From Dyadobacter sp. MSC1_007 (GTDB taxonomy: Bacteria > Bacteroidota > Bacteroidia > Cytophagales > Spirosomataceae): 64,000 bases of DNA. The notes beneath the pieces are model-generated. The model saw only the letters and a list, made by a program, of their open reading frames with translations. It was not told the origin of the DNA and searched no databases. The stretch spans positions 62,001 through 126,000 of the forward strand of contig NZ_JAMOZL010000012.1 in NCBI RefSeq assembly GCF_023667495.1, written 5' to 3'. The position numbers and the translations under genes were made by a program. Shown here one piece after another: positions 33,718 to 42,593 of the stretch. Position 1 is the stretch's first letter. Each line of letters opens with the position of its first letter.

Positions 33718-35097
33718 TTACTCTTCCGGCGCAATGAATGTGGTTTCAATCTCTTCCAGTTTTTGATTGCGCTGGTAGACAGATAGTTTGAGTGCTGTTT
33801 TTCTCTTTTTTAGTTCTGATTTTGGTATTAAAATCAAAACGGTCCCTTCGGTCAGTCCGGCAGCGTCGAGTGTGAGATGGGATGAACCGGCGAAGATCAG
33901 TCTGCCCTTCGGAGTGTCGAGCCGAATATCCGGGCTGACGATGCGATTGGTTTTATTGAAAATTTTGAAAGTATACAAATTGCCGATTGACCCGTCGGCC
34001 TGCTCGATGTACCGGCTACCTGGCGCACGGAAAAGCGTCGTCTGCGTATCGTTTCGCGTGGCGACAATGAAGCCGAGCGCCGACCATAAGAGCAATAGCA
34101 CCGCCGCGTAACCCCACGTCCGAGGTGTAAGAAGGCGGGCGGTTTTCTTTGCGATCACATTTTCGGAGGTGTAGCGGATCAAGCCTTTCTCAAAACCGAC
34201 CTTTTCCATGATGTGATCACACGCGTCGATGCAGGCGGTACAATTCACACATTCCATTTGGGTTCCGTTCCGGATGTCGATACCCGTTGGGCATACGGCC
34301 ACACATTGAAAGCAGCTAATGCAATCGCCTTCGGTCCGCAACTGGTCCTTGTGCAGTTTGCCCCTGGGCTCGCCCCGTTCATAATCGTAGGCCACGTTAA
34401 TGGAGTTCCGGTCGAGCAGCACGCTTTGCAGGCGTCCGTATGGGCATACCACTGTGCACGCCTGCTCGCGTAGCCATGCAAAATTGAAATAGAAAACACC
34501 GGTGAACAGAACGATGCCCGTAAAAAGAGGTGCATGCTCCGCAAGCGGCTCGCTGATCAGCTGGAATAACGCGTCCGTACCGACCACATAGGCCAGGAGT
34601 AGGTTGGCGATGACAAAGGATATCAATATAAAAACAGCATTCTTGAATGTCTTTTTCAGGATCTTCTCGGATGTCCAGCGTGCTTTGTCGAGAAGCTTCT
34701 GCTTGCCTGCATCGCCTTCAATGGCATATTCGATCTTGCGGAACACCATTTCCATAAAAACGGTTTGAGGACAAGCCCAGCCACACCATAACCGCCCGAA
34801 AACGGTCGTGAAAAGCACAATGAAAACAAAAAATGAAAGCATGGTCAGCCCAAAAAGCCAGTAGTCCTGCGGGCCGATGAAGATTCCGAAGATGATGAAT
34901 TTTCTTTCCAGCACATTCAGCAGGACCAGCGGCTGCCCGCCGATCCTGAGAAATGGTGTGATAAAAAGGAGGGTTAATACGATGATGCTGAACACAACAC
35001 GCCGGTTATGCCACTTTCCGGAAGGTCGCTGTGGATAAAGCGGCCGCGTTTCGGACTTTGGCTGTCGGTTGATATTGGTTGTTGGAGCGGTGTTCAT
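33718..35097 (-). CDS. ccoG: CcoG/FixG/RdxA-type ferredoxin membrane protein
   Basis: 459 residues. About five membrane segments, the CGWACPQTVFMEMVFRKIEY motif near 105, and two 4Fe-4S cluster motifs (CISCFQCVAVCPTGIDIRNG and CVNCTACIDACDH) near 255-295. The C-terminal Ig-like domain, FixG_C, covers 370-455. It is thought to reduce Cu(II) to Cu(I) for the cbb3 copper centre. It starts 5 bases after the ccoQP stop. Confidence 0.93.
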   Translation of the reverse strand: MNTAPTTNINRQPKSETRPLYPQRPSGKWHNRRVVFSIIVLTLLFITPFLRIGGQPLVLLNVLERKFIIFGIFIGPQDYWLFGLTMLSFFVFIVLFTTVFGRLWCGWACPQTVFMEMVFRKIEYAIEGDAGKQKLLDKARWTSEKILKKTFKNAVFILISFVIANLLLAYVVGTDALFQLISEPLAEHAPLFTGIVLFTGVFYFNFAWLREQACTVVCPYGRLQSVLLDRNSINVAYDYERGEPRGKLHKDQLRTEGDCISCFQCVAVCPTGIDIRNGTQMECVNCTACIDACDHIMEKVGFEKGLIRYTSENVIAKKTARLLTPRTWGYAAVLLLLWSALGFIVATRNDTQTTLFRAPGSRYIEQADGSIGNLYTFKIFNKTNRIVSPDIRLDTPKGRLIFAGSSHLTLDAAGLTEGTVLILIPKSELKKRKTALKLSVYQRNQKLEEIETTFIAPEE

Positions 35098-35102
35098 GAC
35101 AC

Positions 35103-36128
35103 TTATGGCTTATTCACTGCTGTGAGTTGGTCGCCTGCTATTTCACCCTGCGGTTCTTTCGCATTGGCTGGTTTGGTACCTTTCAGAGATACCACAAAAC
35201 TTGCTACCTTTTGAATGTCAGTGGGGGAAAGTTGTTTCTCCCAGGAAATCATCCCTTTTTCCGGTACACCATATTTGATGACTTTGAAAAGGTTTTGAAT
35301 GCCCGCCCCGTGCAGCCAGTAATCGTCTGTAAGGTTGGGCCCTACCGAGCCGCCGCCTTCGGCCCCATGGCATGCCGTGCATTTCTCCTGGAATATCTTT
35401 TTGCCTTGATCAATACCCGCTTTTTCCGTCAGCAATGTCACCGAATTCTCATCCATACTCGCCCCGACCTGCTCCATGTAAGCCTTCTTTTCCACTTCGG
35501 CCGTTGCGATTTCCTTATCTAGCTCTGCAAGCTGCATATCCCCGAACCCACCGAAATAATATGCTGAGTAAACTGCTGCAAACAAGATAGTTGCATAAAA
35601 AAGGGATTGAAGCCAGGGCGGCATACGGTTATCGAGCTCCTGAATGCCGTCATAATCGTGCCCCTCGATCAGGATTTTCTGTTCGTCACGCAGCTCGACG
35701 CTAATGCCCCTGAATGCGCGCCACCAATGGCGACTGAAAATGTGTTTAGGCTCTTTTTCTTCCTTTGTAGCGGTTTTGTTCAAAAGCTGCATTGCCGAGC
35801 CGAGTAGTATGGCAAGCTGAATGATAATAAAGAGCATCACCGCGAGGACAGCATACAGAATGAGGTCGAGCCCGGTAACTGCCCTGGTTTCGGCCGGGGT
35901 TTGGGCATAGGAAGGCAATGCGAGAAATACGAGCAAAGCAATGGACAGCAGCCCTTTTCGAACGATCCCGTCGTTCAAAGGAATGCCGCGCATATGGTCC
36001 AGCGATTTCTTATCAAGTCTCATCACATAAATGAGCAGACCGATGAAGAACACAAAGAATATGATCAGCGATATGAGGGGGTAAATGCCTACGCCCGCAA
36101 TGGTTTCAAGGTAATTACGGAATTTCAT
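35103..36128 (-). CDS. ccoP: CcoQ-CcoP fused subunit of cbb3 cytochrome oxidase
   Basis: 341 residues. The first 55 (GIYPLISLIIFFVFFIGLLI then YVMRLDKKSLDHM, with a Pro-Leu-x-Asp end) look like a CcoQ subunit. Two more helices follow, the second the CcoP anchor, then a FixP_N-type segment (NRMPPWLQSLFYATILFAAV). A single class I cytochrome c has C-TA-C-H in QEKCTACHGAEGGGSVG and a Met in PEKGMISWEK. Normal proteobacterial CcoP carries two hemes; this form has one, as in other Bacteroidota. It delivers electrons to the CcoNO core. Confidence 0.9.
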   Translation of the reverse strand: MKFRNYLETIAGVGIYPLISLIIFFVFFIGLLIYVMRLDKKSLDHMRGIPLNDGIVRKGLLSIALLVFLALPSYAQTPAETRAVTGLDLILYAVLAVMLFIIIQLAILLGSAMQLLNKTATKEEKEPKHIFSRHWWRAFRGISVELRDEQKILIEGHDYDGIQELDNRMPPWLQSLFYATILFAAVYSAYYFGGFGDMQLAELDKEIATAEVEKKAYMEQVGASMDENSVTLLTEKAGIDQGKKIFQEKCTACHGAEGGGSVGPNLTDDYWLHGAGIQNLFKVIKYGVPEKGMISWEKQLSPTDIQKVASFVVSLKGTKPANAKEPQGEIAGDQLTAVNKP

Positions 36129-36142
36129 GGGGAGTCAAATTT

Positions 36143-36209
36143 GAATGACTGAATGAGTGAATGAGTGAATGAGCCGCCGTGGAACGGGGAATGAGCCGCG
36201 ATGGAACGG
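36143..36209. repeat. Short tandem repeats between ccoNO and ccoQP
   Basis: Four 8-base units GAATGA(C/G)(T/C) at 36143-36174, and a 21-22-base imperfect direct repeat GAATGAGCCGC-(C)G(A)TGGAACGG at 36167-36188 and 36189-36209. The 108-base gap has no terminator, so the genes are still likely cotranscribed. Confidence 0.7.
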
Positions 36210-36236
36210 AATGACCCACTGACCTCTAAATGCATT

Positions 36237-38387
36237 CTAATTCTTTTGTTTGATATCGGTTCCCATTCTTTGCATGTAGGCAATCAGGGCGATGATTTCT
36301 TTGTTGGCAGCGGTTTTGATGCCGCTTTGTTTCAATCTGGCCTGAATGGCCTTTTCCTGCTCAACTAAATCTGCATTGGCTTCATTTTCAAAGCCTTTTG
36401 CATAAGGCACGCCCAGGGTTTGCATCGCCTCTATCTTGGCCTTCGTCGTGCTGGTGTCCAGGTCGTTTTCCAAAAGCCACCCGTAACGCGGCATAATAGA
36501 GCCCGGCGACATGCTGGTAGGGTCTTCCATGTGATTGTAATGCCAGGAATCGGGGTATTTGCCGCCTATGCGGTGCAAGTCCGGTCCAGTGCGTTTGGAA
36601 CCCCACTGGTGAGGGTGGTCATATACAAACTCGCCCGATTTGGAATACTCCCCAAAGCGTTCTATTTCGGAACGGAAGGGGCGGATCATCTGGGTATGGC
36701 ACACATAACAGCCTTCTCGAACGTAAATGTCCCTTCCCTGCAATTCAAGCGGCGTGTATGGTTTCACGCTGGCGATGGTCGGTACATTGGATTCTACCAG
36801 GAAAGTCGGTATCATTTCGATCATCCCGCCGATCGCCACGGCTACCAGTGAGAATATGGTGAGCGCGAGCGGCTTGCGTTCCATCAGTCGGCGATGCCAG
36901 TATTCGCTTTTAGGAGCATGCCAGATCGCATTCAGCGGCATCGCTTTGGCTGTTTCGGTTGGTATCAACTTGCCTTTGAGTGCGGTCATCCACAGGTTAT
37001 AGATCATCACCACAAACCCAACCAAGTATAGGGTGCCACCCACGCTGCGGAGAAAATAGAGCGGTTTGAGTGCAGTTACCGTTTCAAGGAAATTAGGGTA
37101 TTTCAATAAACCTTCCTGCGTAAATTCTTTCCACATTGAACTCTGCACCCAGCCTGCCCAGTACATTGGAATAGTATAAAAAACGATCCCCAGTGTTCCG
37201 ATCCAGAAGTGGAAATTGGCGGCTTTCTGAGAGTAAAGCGGCCTGTTGTAAAGTCGGGGGAACAGCCAGTACAATATACCAAATGTGAGGAAACCATTCC
37301 AGCCGAGCGCTCCTACGTGCACGTGGGCAACGATCCAGTCGGTATAATGCGCGATGGCATTGACATTTTTCAACGAAAGCATCGGCCCTTCAAAGGTCGC
37401 CATACCGTAAGCGGTAATCGCCACGACCATGAATTTCAGCACCACATCCTCGCGGACTTTGTCCCAGGCCCCGCGCAGTGTCATCAGTCCGTTCATCATA
37501 CCGCCCCAGGACGGTGCAATGAGCATGATTGAGAACACGGTACCCAGCGTTTGAGCCCATTCGGGCAGCGCCGTATATAACAAGTGGTGAGGCCCTGCCC
37601 AGATATAAAGGAAAATCAGTGCCCAAAAATGGACGATTGAAAGGCGGTAGGAATAAATGGGGCGGTTGGCGGCTTTGGGAAGAAAATAATACATCAAACC
37701 CAGGTAAGGAGTAGTCAGGAAGAATGCGACCGCATTGTGTCCGTACCACCATTGCACCAGCGCGTCCTGCACACCTGCATATACAGAGTAACTTTTGAAA
37801 AGGGAAATAGGAAGCTCAATGCTGTTCACGACATGCAGCATGGCCACGGTTACAAACGAAGCAATGTAGAACCAAACTGCCGCGTAAATGTGCTCTACGC
37901 GCCGGTTAAGGGTAGTCATCACGATATTCACCAGCGCTGAAACCCACACGACGGCAATAGCGATATCGAATGGCCATTCCAGCTCCGCATATTCTTTGGA
38001 AGTGGTAAAACCCATCGGCAGCGATATGGCCGCCCCGACAATAATGGCCTGCCAGGCCCAGAAATGGAACCGGCTCAGGACAGGACTCCATATCGGCGTA
38101 CGCAATACCCGTGGCACGGAGTAGTAAAGACCGGTGAAGAAGCCATTTCCGACAAATGCAAAAATCACCGCATTGGTGTGCAATGGACGTATCCTGCTGA
38201 ATGTCAGGTAGGGTGTGTCCATATTCAGGTTGGGGAAAACGAGCTGTAAAGCCGCCAGTAGCCCAACCAGCATGCCGATCAGACCGAATAAAATGGTCGC
38301 AATGGCGAAATCTCTGACAATCCGGTTGTCATATTGAAATTCATCCAACTCAACGGTTGCAAGGTCCGGATGGGGAATGTTTGACAT
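36237..38387 (-). CDS. ccoN: CcoN-CcoO fused subunit of cbb3 cytochrome oxidase
   Basis: 716 residues. Residues about 1-480 are CcoN: twelve helices with heme/copper ligands in RPLHTNAVIFAFVGNGFF, WYGHNAVAFFLTTPYLGLMY, and HYTDWIVAHVHVGALGWNGF. Residues about 530-716 are CcoO, a membrane-anchored monoheme cytochrome c (GCYVCHTQMIRPFRSE; Met in SPGSIMPRYGWLL). The fusion is the rule in many Bacteroidota. The enzyme is a high-affinity, proton-pumping terminal oxidase for low oxygen. Start at ATG 38385-38387, 46 bases after ccoS. Confidence 0.95.
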   Translation of the reverse strand: MSNIPHPDLATVELDEFQYDNRIVRDFAIATILFGLIGMLVGLLAALQLVFPNLNMDTPYLTFSRIRPLHTNAVIFAFVGNGFFTGLYYSVPRVLRTPIWSPVLSRFHFWAWQAIIVGAAISLPMGFTTSKEYAELEWPFDIAIAVVWVSALVNIVMTTLNRRVEHIYAAVWFYIASFVTVAMLHVVNSIELPISLFKSYSVYAGVQDALVQWWYGHNAVAFFLTTPYLGLMYYFLPKAANRPIYSYRLSIVHFWALIFLYIWAGPHHLLYTALPEWAQTLGTVFSIMLIAPSWGGMMNGLMTLRGAWDKVREDVVLKFMVVAITAYGMATFEGPMLSLKNVNAIAHYTDWIVAHVHVGALGWNGFLTFGILYWLFPRLYNRPLYSQKAANFHFWIGTLGIVFYTIPMYWAGWVQSSMWKEFTQEGLLKYPNFLETVTALKPLYFLRSVGGTLYLVGFVVMIYNLWMTALKGKLIPTETAKAMPLNAIWHAPKSEYWHRRLMERKPLALTIFSLVAVAIGGMIEMIPTFLVESNVPTIASVKPYTPLELQGRDIYVREGCYVCHTQMIRPFRSEIERFGEYSKSGEFVYDHPHQWGSKRTGPDLHRIGGKYPDSWHYNHMEDPTSMSPGSIMPRYGWLLENDLDTSTTKAKIEAMQTLGVPYAKGFENEANADLVEQEKAIQARLKQSGIKTAANKEIIALIAYMQRMGTDIKQKN

Positions 38388-38433
38388 GGTATGAATGGAA
38401 AATAGATGTTTAAATCAGTTCGGGATCAATGGG

Positions 38434-38592
38434 TTAGACTTTCGGACTTGTTTCTGCATCGTCGAGCAGAATGCGTACGGAAGGAGTATAATCGTCGTCA
38501 TAATGTCCCTTTCGCACCGACCATATAAAAGCTCCAAGAAAGCCGAGGGCGACCACAAGGCTGGCGATGATCAGAAGGTATAATGCGCTCAT
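38434..38592 (-). CDS. ccoS: CcoS cbb3 assembly protein
   Basis: 52 residues. Very small membrane protein: one helix (ALYLLIIASLVVALGFLGAF) and the family signature FIWSVRKGHYDDDYTPSVRI with its acidic tail. CcoS is needed for insertion of heme and copper into CcoN. First gene of the long minus-strand operon running toward the regulators; a -7 element TAGTTTTG lies 32-39 bases before its ATG, with FixK/FNR-like boxes above it. Confidence 0.9.
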   Translation of the reverse strand: MSALYLLIIASLVVALGFLGAFIWSVRKGHYDDDYTPSVRILLDDAETSPKV

Positions 38593-38623
38593 GATGAGGA
38601 GTAAGTGAGGTAAATCGATATCC

Positions 38624-38690
38624 CAAAACTACCGTGGTGCCGTCGGTTAAAAGATGACAAAAGGCAATTGCAGTTTATGACATTGGTCAG
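38624..38690 (-). promoter_or_regulatory. ccoS-ccoNO promoter with two FixK/FNR-like boxes
   Basis: Minus-strand -7 element TAGTTTTG (38624-38631). A perfect box TGAC-ATTG-GTCA (38678-38689) is centred 56 bases away, and an imperfect one TGAC-AAAA-GGCA (38655-38666) 33 bases away, near the class I and class II distances of CRP/FNR activators. There is no TTG at -33. The perfect box overlaps the ccoI stop codon. Confidence 0.6.
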
Positions 38691-41137
38691 TTTTTGATCA
38701 ATTTGGTGGCTGCAACTTTGCTCGCCAGCGTCGTGAAAGCGACGATCGTGATAGAGCTTACCGGCATCAGGATGGCCGCCATAACTGGCGAAAGCGAGCC
38801 TGATACCGCGAAGGCCAGGCCACCGATATTGTAGATCAGTGAAATGGCAAAGCTCTGGCGGATAATGCGTTGACCGCTCCGGGCAAGTCGCATGTACCCG
38901 GGAAGAAGGCTCAGTTGGCTCCCTTCGATAATGGCGTCGCAGGAGGGTGAAAAGTTGTTGATATCGTCAGAAACAGCCAGACCTACATCACTTTGGCGTA
39001 ATGCACCGGCATCATTGAGCCCGTCGCCCACCATCAGCACGCGGCGGCCTTCCTGTTGCAGGTTTTTGATAAAATCCAGCTTGTCCTGTGGGTTTTGGTT
39101 GAAGTGAAGCCGCGAACGCTCGCCAAACAAGGGAGAAAGCAGATCGGCATCGGTGGATTTGTCGCCTGATAATAAATAGGTGCCAATACCCGCTTTTTGC
39201 AGCTCAGCAACGGTTTTCGGCAACTCTGGCCGGTATTTGCTGCGGATCGTGTAATAACCCACGACTATTCCATCTATTGACACAAAAACCCGGCTTAAAG
39301 ACTGCTCGCCGCTAACGGCTTTACTCGTGCCGGTCCATTCCGCTGAGCCAATCCTCACCTCGCGATTTCCCCATGCAGCCAGCATTCCTTTGCCGGCAGT
39401 TTCAGAAAAACCGGTCAATATCCGGCGGCTAATAGGGATCTCCGACAAGTGCCGGGAGATCAACCGGCTAAGCGGGTGGGACGACTGGCTGACCAATGTT
39501 TTGATGATAACCAGCTCGTCATGCTGCAATGCGATGCCATGAAACGTGATTTCGGCATCATCGGGCAAGGTAATGGTGCCGGTTTTGTCAAATACGACGG
39601 TGTCAATATGCGCGAGCCGTTCAATGCTTTGTGCGTTTTTTGGGTAAAAGCGATTTTTACTGAAAACACTCAGCAGATTGCCATTAGTGAATGTCGAAGA
39701 AAGTACCAATGCGCACGGACATGCCACCAGCAGGGTAGTGGCGAAAGCGAGGAAGGCCGTTTCGTGATTTTTCATTACAAGAAACCAGATCAAAAACGTA
39801 ACCGTGGCAACGCCGAGTACAGCTAGCGAAAAATACCGGTTAATACGGGCTGCGAGCGTAGGGTTGGCGTCGTCTTTTTCCCGGGCAAATGCGTCATTGT
39901 TCCAAAGCTGGGTCAGGTAACTCTGAGAAACTTCACGCAGCACTTCCAGCTCGATCGACGTGCCTTTTTGTTTTCCCCCGGCATAAATAGTATCGCCCTT
40001 TTTTCGCTCCACCGGTTGCGATTCGCCTGAAACAAAGCTGTAATCGATCAATGCGACCGGACTTTGTAATACGCCGTCGGCTGGGATCAGCTCCTCATTG
40101 CGTACGAGCATCCGATCGCCTTTTTTGAGGTCTGTAATCGGCTTCCTGGCCTCACTTTCGCCCTCGATTAGGGAGACAGCGACCGGGAAATAGGATTTAT
40201 AATCGCGGTCAAATGAAACGCCTGCATAGGTTTTATCCTGAAAATAGCGGCCGATCAGCATAAAGAAAACGGCTCCCGCGAATGAATCCAGGTAGCCGGG
40301 GCCGGTTTGTGTAACAAGCTGATACACGCTGATGAGGAAAACACAACTTAGTGCCAATGCAATGGGAGCATCGATATTGAGATAGCGTCCGCGAAGGGCG
40401 GTCCAGGCAGACCGATAGAAATCAGCTGCGCAATAAATCAGTACTGGTAAGCTTAAAAGGAGGTTTAGCGCTCCGAAAAGTAACCTCAGATTTTGGTCGG
40501 ACGTATTTTGCCCCAAATGAAAATACTCGGGAAAGCTCAGCATCATGATATTGCCGAATGCAAACCCTGCAATGCCGATCTTGTAAAGCCTTGTCCTGTT
40601 CCATTTACCGGTTTTTTGCCCGTCGAGGTCGTCCATGCTCAGGTAAGGTTCGTAACCGATCCGCGTGAGCAGCGTCGCAATGTCGCTTAGTTTGAGTTTT
40701 TGTGAATCAAACGTGATCCTGACTTTCTTTTCAGGAAAGTTAACCATTGAGCTTCTGATCGCAGGATCGAGCCGGTAGAGGTGTTCGAGCAGCCAGATGC
40801 ACGAACTGCAATGCATTTTGGGCAAATACCATTCGATCGCCGTTAGCTGACCGTCGGTAAACGAGATCATTTTCTGACCGACTTCCAGTAAGTCGAGGTA
40901 GTCGTATTTGCCCTGGTAAAATGATGTGTCGGGCGAAATGCCTTGTGCGCCATCAATGGCATAATATCGGCACATGTCGTTTTCCTTTAAAAGGTCATAA
41001 ACGGTCATGCAGCCGTCGCAGCAAAATGGATGGGAGTCAAAATCAATCACCTCGTCGCGGCATGTTTCTCCGCAGTGATAGCAAACTTGCCGGGTATCTG
41101 TGGCTGCTGGTTCAGCCTGAAAAGTGCTCATGGTCAT
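38687..41137 (-). CDS. ccoI: CcoI/FixI-type copper-transporting P1B ATPase
   Basis: 816 residues. The N-terminal Cys-rich region (CYHCGETCRDEV, CCDGCMTVYDLL) is typical of cbb3-linked copper ATPases. An HMA domain follows, with LPKMHCSSCIWLLEHLYRLD. The membrane metal site is CPC (VACPCALVL), the phosphorylation site DKTGTIT and the hinge GDGLND. It exports copper from the cytosol for the cbb3 copper B site. It is placed upstream of ccoS with a 94-base gap and has its own promoter region. ATG starts at 41137 or 41131 are equivalent. Confidence 0.92.
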   Translation of the reverse strand: MTMSTFQAEPAATDTRQVCYHCGETCRDEVIDFDSHPFCCDGCMTVYDLLKENDMCRYYAIDGAQGISPDTSFYQGKYDYLDLLEVGQKMISFTDGQLTAIEWYLPKMHCSSCIWLLEHLYRLDPAIRSSMVNFPEKKVRITFDSQKLKLSDIATLLTRIGYEPYLSMDDLDGQKTGKWNRTRLYKIGIAGFAFGNIMMLSFPEYFHLGQNTSDQNLRLLFGALNLLLSLPVLIYCAADFYRSAWTALRGRYLNIDAPIALALSCVFLISVYQLVTQTGPGYLDSFAGAVFFMLIGRYFQDKTYAGVSFDRDYKSYFPVAVSLIEGESEARKPITDLKKGDRMLVRNEELIPADGVLQSPVALIDYSFVSGESQPVERKKGDTIYAGGKQKGTSIELEVLREVSQSYLTQLWNNDAFAREKDDANPTLAARINRYFSLAVLGVATVTFLIWFLVMKNHETAFLAFATTLLVACPCALVLSSTFTNGNLLSVFSKNRFYPKNAQSIERLAHIDTVVFDKTGTITLPDDAEITFHGIALQHDELVIIKTLVSQSSHPLSRLISRHLSEIPISRRILTGFSETAGKGMLAAWGNREVRIGSAEWTGTSKAVSGEQSLSRVFVSIDGIVVGYYTIRSKYRPELPKTVAELQKAGIGTYLLSGDKSTDADLLSPLFGERSRLHFNQNPQDKLDFIKNLQQEGRRVLMVGDGLNDAGALRQSDVGLAVSDDINNFSPSCDAIIEGSQLSLLPGYMRLARSGQRIIRQSFAISLIYNIGGLAFAVSGSLSPVMAAILMPVSSITIVAFTTLASKVAATKLIKN

Positions 41138-41155
41138 AATCGGTTAACCTTACGC

Positions 41156-41220
41156 CAAAATTGAAGCAATCGGCGCGGCAGACGGATGACCGTGGCTGGT
41201 TTGAAAGATGACTTTTGTCA
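41156..41220 (-). promoter_or_regulatory. ccoI promoter with FixK/FNR-like box
   Basis: Perfect TGAC-TTTT-GTCA (41209-41220, preceded by A and followed by G) and a near-consensus minus-strand -7 element CAATTTTG (41156-41163). The centre-to-centre distance is 55 bases. The box overlaps the stop codon of the upstream antitoxin gene. Confidence 0.55.
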
Positions 41221-42213
41221 GGAATTATAGCCAATGCCGTCGTTAAGGTCAAAGGCGTAGCGGTAATTGATCAATGCCTTTTGTTCTGCATTATTGGACC
41301 ACCCGGCCTCGTAGTGACTGAGATTAACAATGTCGTCGGTTAGAAGCTTACCATAGCGTTTGGCCACAAATTCAAGCACTTTTAACTCTTCTTGCGAAAA
41401 TATGATTTGATCAAACGGGGTGATCGCTTTGATTTCGTCACCATATGCGCCATTTCCAAAATACTGTTCATCCATGCTGATCTGGCCCTGTTCCGAAAGG
41501 CTTACATACATCTTCTGGAACTGCGACGGTACAGGTCCAAACTGTATAGCCCTGTATTCCAGCCCGGTAATGGAGTAACCAGTAAGCCGGTAAGCATTGA
41601 AATCGGCATAGAATAACAGCTTATTCAATTTCGTCTTAAACAAAGGATTCTTACCCGATACCTGAAAGAATGAGATAATGCCAGCAATTTTGGCAAAATC
41701 AGGCTGACGGTATCCATTAAGCATCGATGGAAATACTTTTTCCGGCACGAATTGCAATGCCAGGGCTTCTGCCGTCTGCGTCAGCTTTTTTACTTCCTTT
41801 TCACTAAGAAAATGGGCGCTCGCCGAAATTTGCTGTATAAATGTCTCCGGACTCTGAATCGACATGATAAGCCGTCCGATAGCTACGGATGGCACTTCAC
41901 CAGCTTCATACAAACGATAGGAATTCGCACCTAAACCCAAGATTTCGGACATTTTACTTGCCGAAATTCCATAACCTTCCCTGATCCGTTTAATCTCATC
42001 GGGAAACGGGATTCCGTACTTTTCGCGATATTGGTTATGCACTTGCGCAATGCTCAACTGATCCAGACGATCGTCGGTAAAACGCTCGCCGGAATCTTCG
42101 CACACATAATAATGTGTAACAACCTCAAAATTCTCTTTCCTGAATGCCAGGCTCGTAACTTCGCGCCCAACCTGCATTTCCTTTCCCGTAATCGGACTTT
42201 TCATAATATTCAT
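41218..42213 (-). CDS. Panacea-domain antitoxin with degenerate MqsA-like N-terminus
   Basis: 331 residues in three parts. Residues 1-60 resemble the MqsA/YgiT zinc finger, but three of four ligands are lost (S6, T9, C38, S41 in place of four Cys). A helix-turn-helix of the MqsA type spans 65-125 (IREGYGISASKMSEILGLGA then NSYRLYEAGEVPS). A SocA/Panacea domain spans about 170-310 (KTKLNKLLFYADFNAYRLTG; EYRAIQFGPVPSQF). It should bind the MqsR-like toxin encoded upstream and repress the operon through the palindrome at 42622-42635. Its ATG overlaps the toxin stop (ATGA). Confidence 0.82.
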   Translation of the reverse strand: MNIMKSPITGKEMQVGREVTSLAFRKENFEVVTHYYVCEDSGERFTDDRLDQLSIAQVHNQYREKYGIPFPDEIKRIREGYGISASKMSEILGLGANSYRLYEAGEVPSVAIGRLIMSIQSPETFIQQISASAHFLSEKEVKKLTQTAEALALQFVPEKVFPSMLNGYRQPDFAKIAGIISFFQVSGKNPLFKTKLNKLLFYADFNAYRLTGYSITGLEYRAIQFGPVPSQFQKMYVSLSEQGQISMDEQYFGNGAYGDEIKAITPFDQIIFSQEELKVLEFVAKRYGKLLTDDIVNLSHYEAGWSNNAEQKALINYRYAFDLNDGIGYNS

Positions 42214-42560
42214 TTAAATGGGTACGACATTGGTTTCTCAGCAATGTGAAATGATATACATAAGACGTTCGCATTGGCTCGGCCCATTGAAATCTTTATG
42301 TAGAGTTGATGCCCCTGAAAAATCTTGCCGAAAACCCACATGTCGCTGATTTGATAAAGTGTATCTGCTAATGGTCCTTCCACATAGTCGTCAACAGTGA
42401 TGGCTTCAATGATCTGTCGTCGCTTAGCAGGAGAGATTTCCAGAAGTAACAATGTCTGCGCATTCTTAGGATGTGCTCGCTGCGTAAATATGATATCAAA
42501 GACACGGTATTTGACAAAAAAGTTATTCAGAAAGCACTCGACTTCGTGGCGGCTCGACAT
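42210..42560 (-). CDS. MqsR-like toxin
   Basis: 116 residues. The second half matches the MqsR layout: a conserved core LLLLEISPAKRRQIIEAI, then DMWVFGKIFQGHQLYIKISM, where MqsR has W-x-D-V-Y-x(4)-T-G-x-Q-V-Y-L-K-I, and a final strand NVLCISFHIAEK. MqsR is a RelE-fold RNase that cleaves mRNA at GCU/GCA; such activity here is inferred. It is the first gene of the pair, directly after a strong promoter, with a 4-base overlap with the antitoxin gene. Slightly longer than MqsR (98). Confidence 0.7.
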   Translation of the reverse strand: MSSRHEVECFLNNFFVKYRVFDIIFTQRAHPKNAQTLLLLEISPAKRRQIIEAITVDDYVEGPLADTLYQISDMWVFGKIFQGHQLYIKISMGRANANVLCISFHIAEKPMSYPFK

Positions 42561-42593
42561 AGTGGTGTATTAGTGTGTTTCTATTTATAGTGT

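Noticed and set aside
38693..38702. TTGATCAA palindrome in the 3' end of ccoI as an FNR site
   Set aside because: It lacks the 4-base spacer of FNR sites and lies inside coding sequence; the box at 38678-38689 fits the other promoters.
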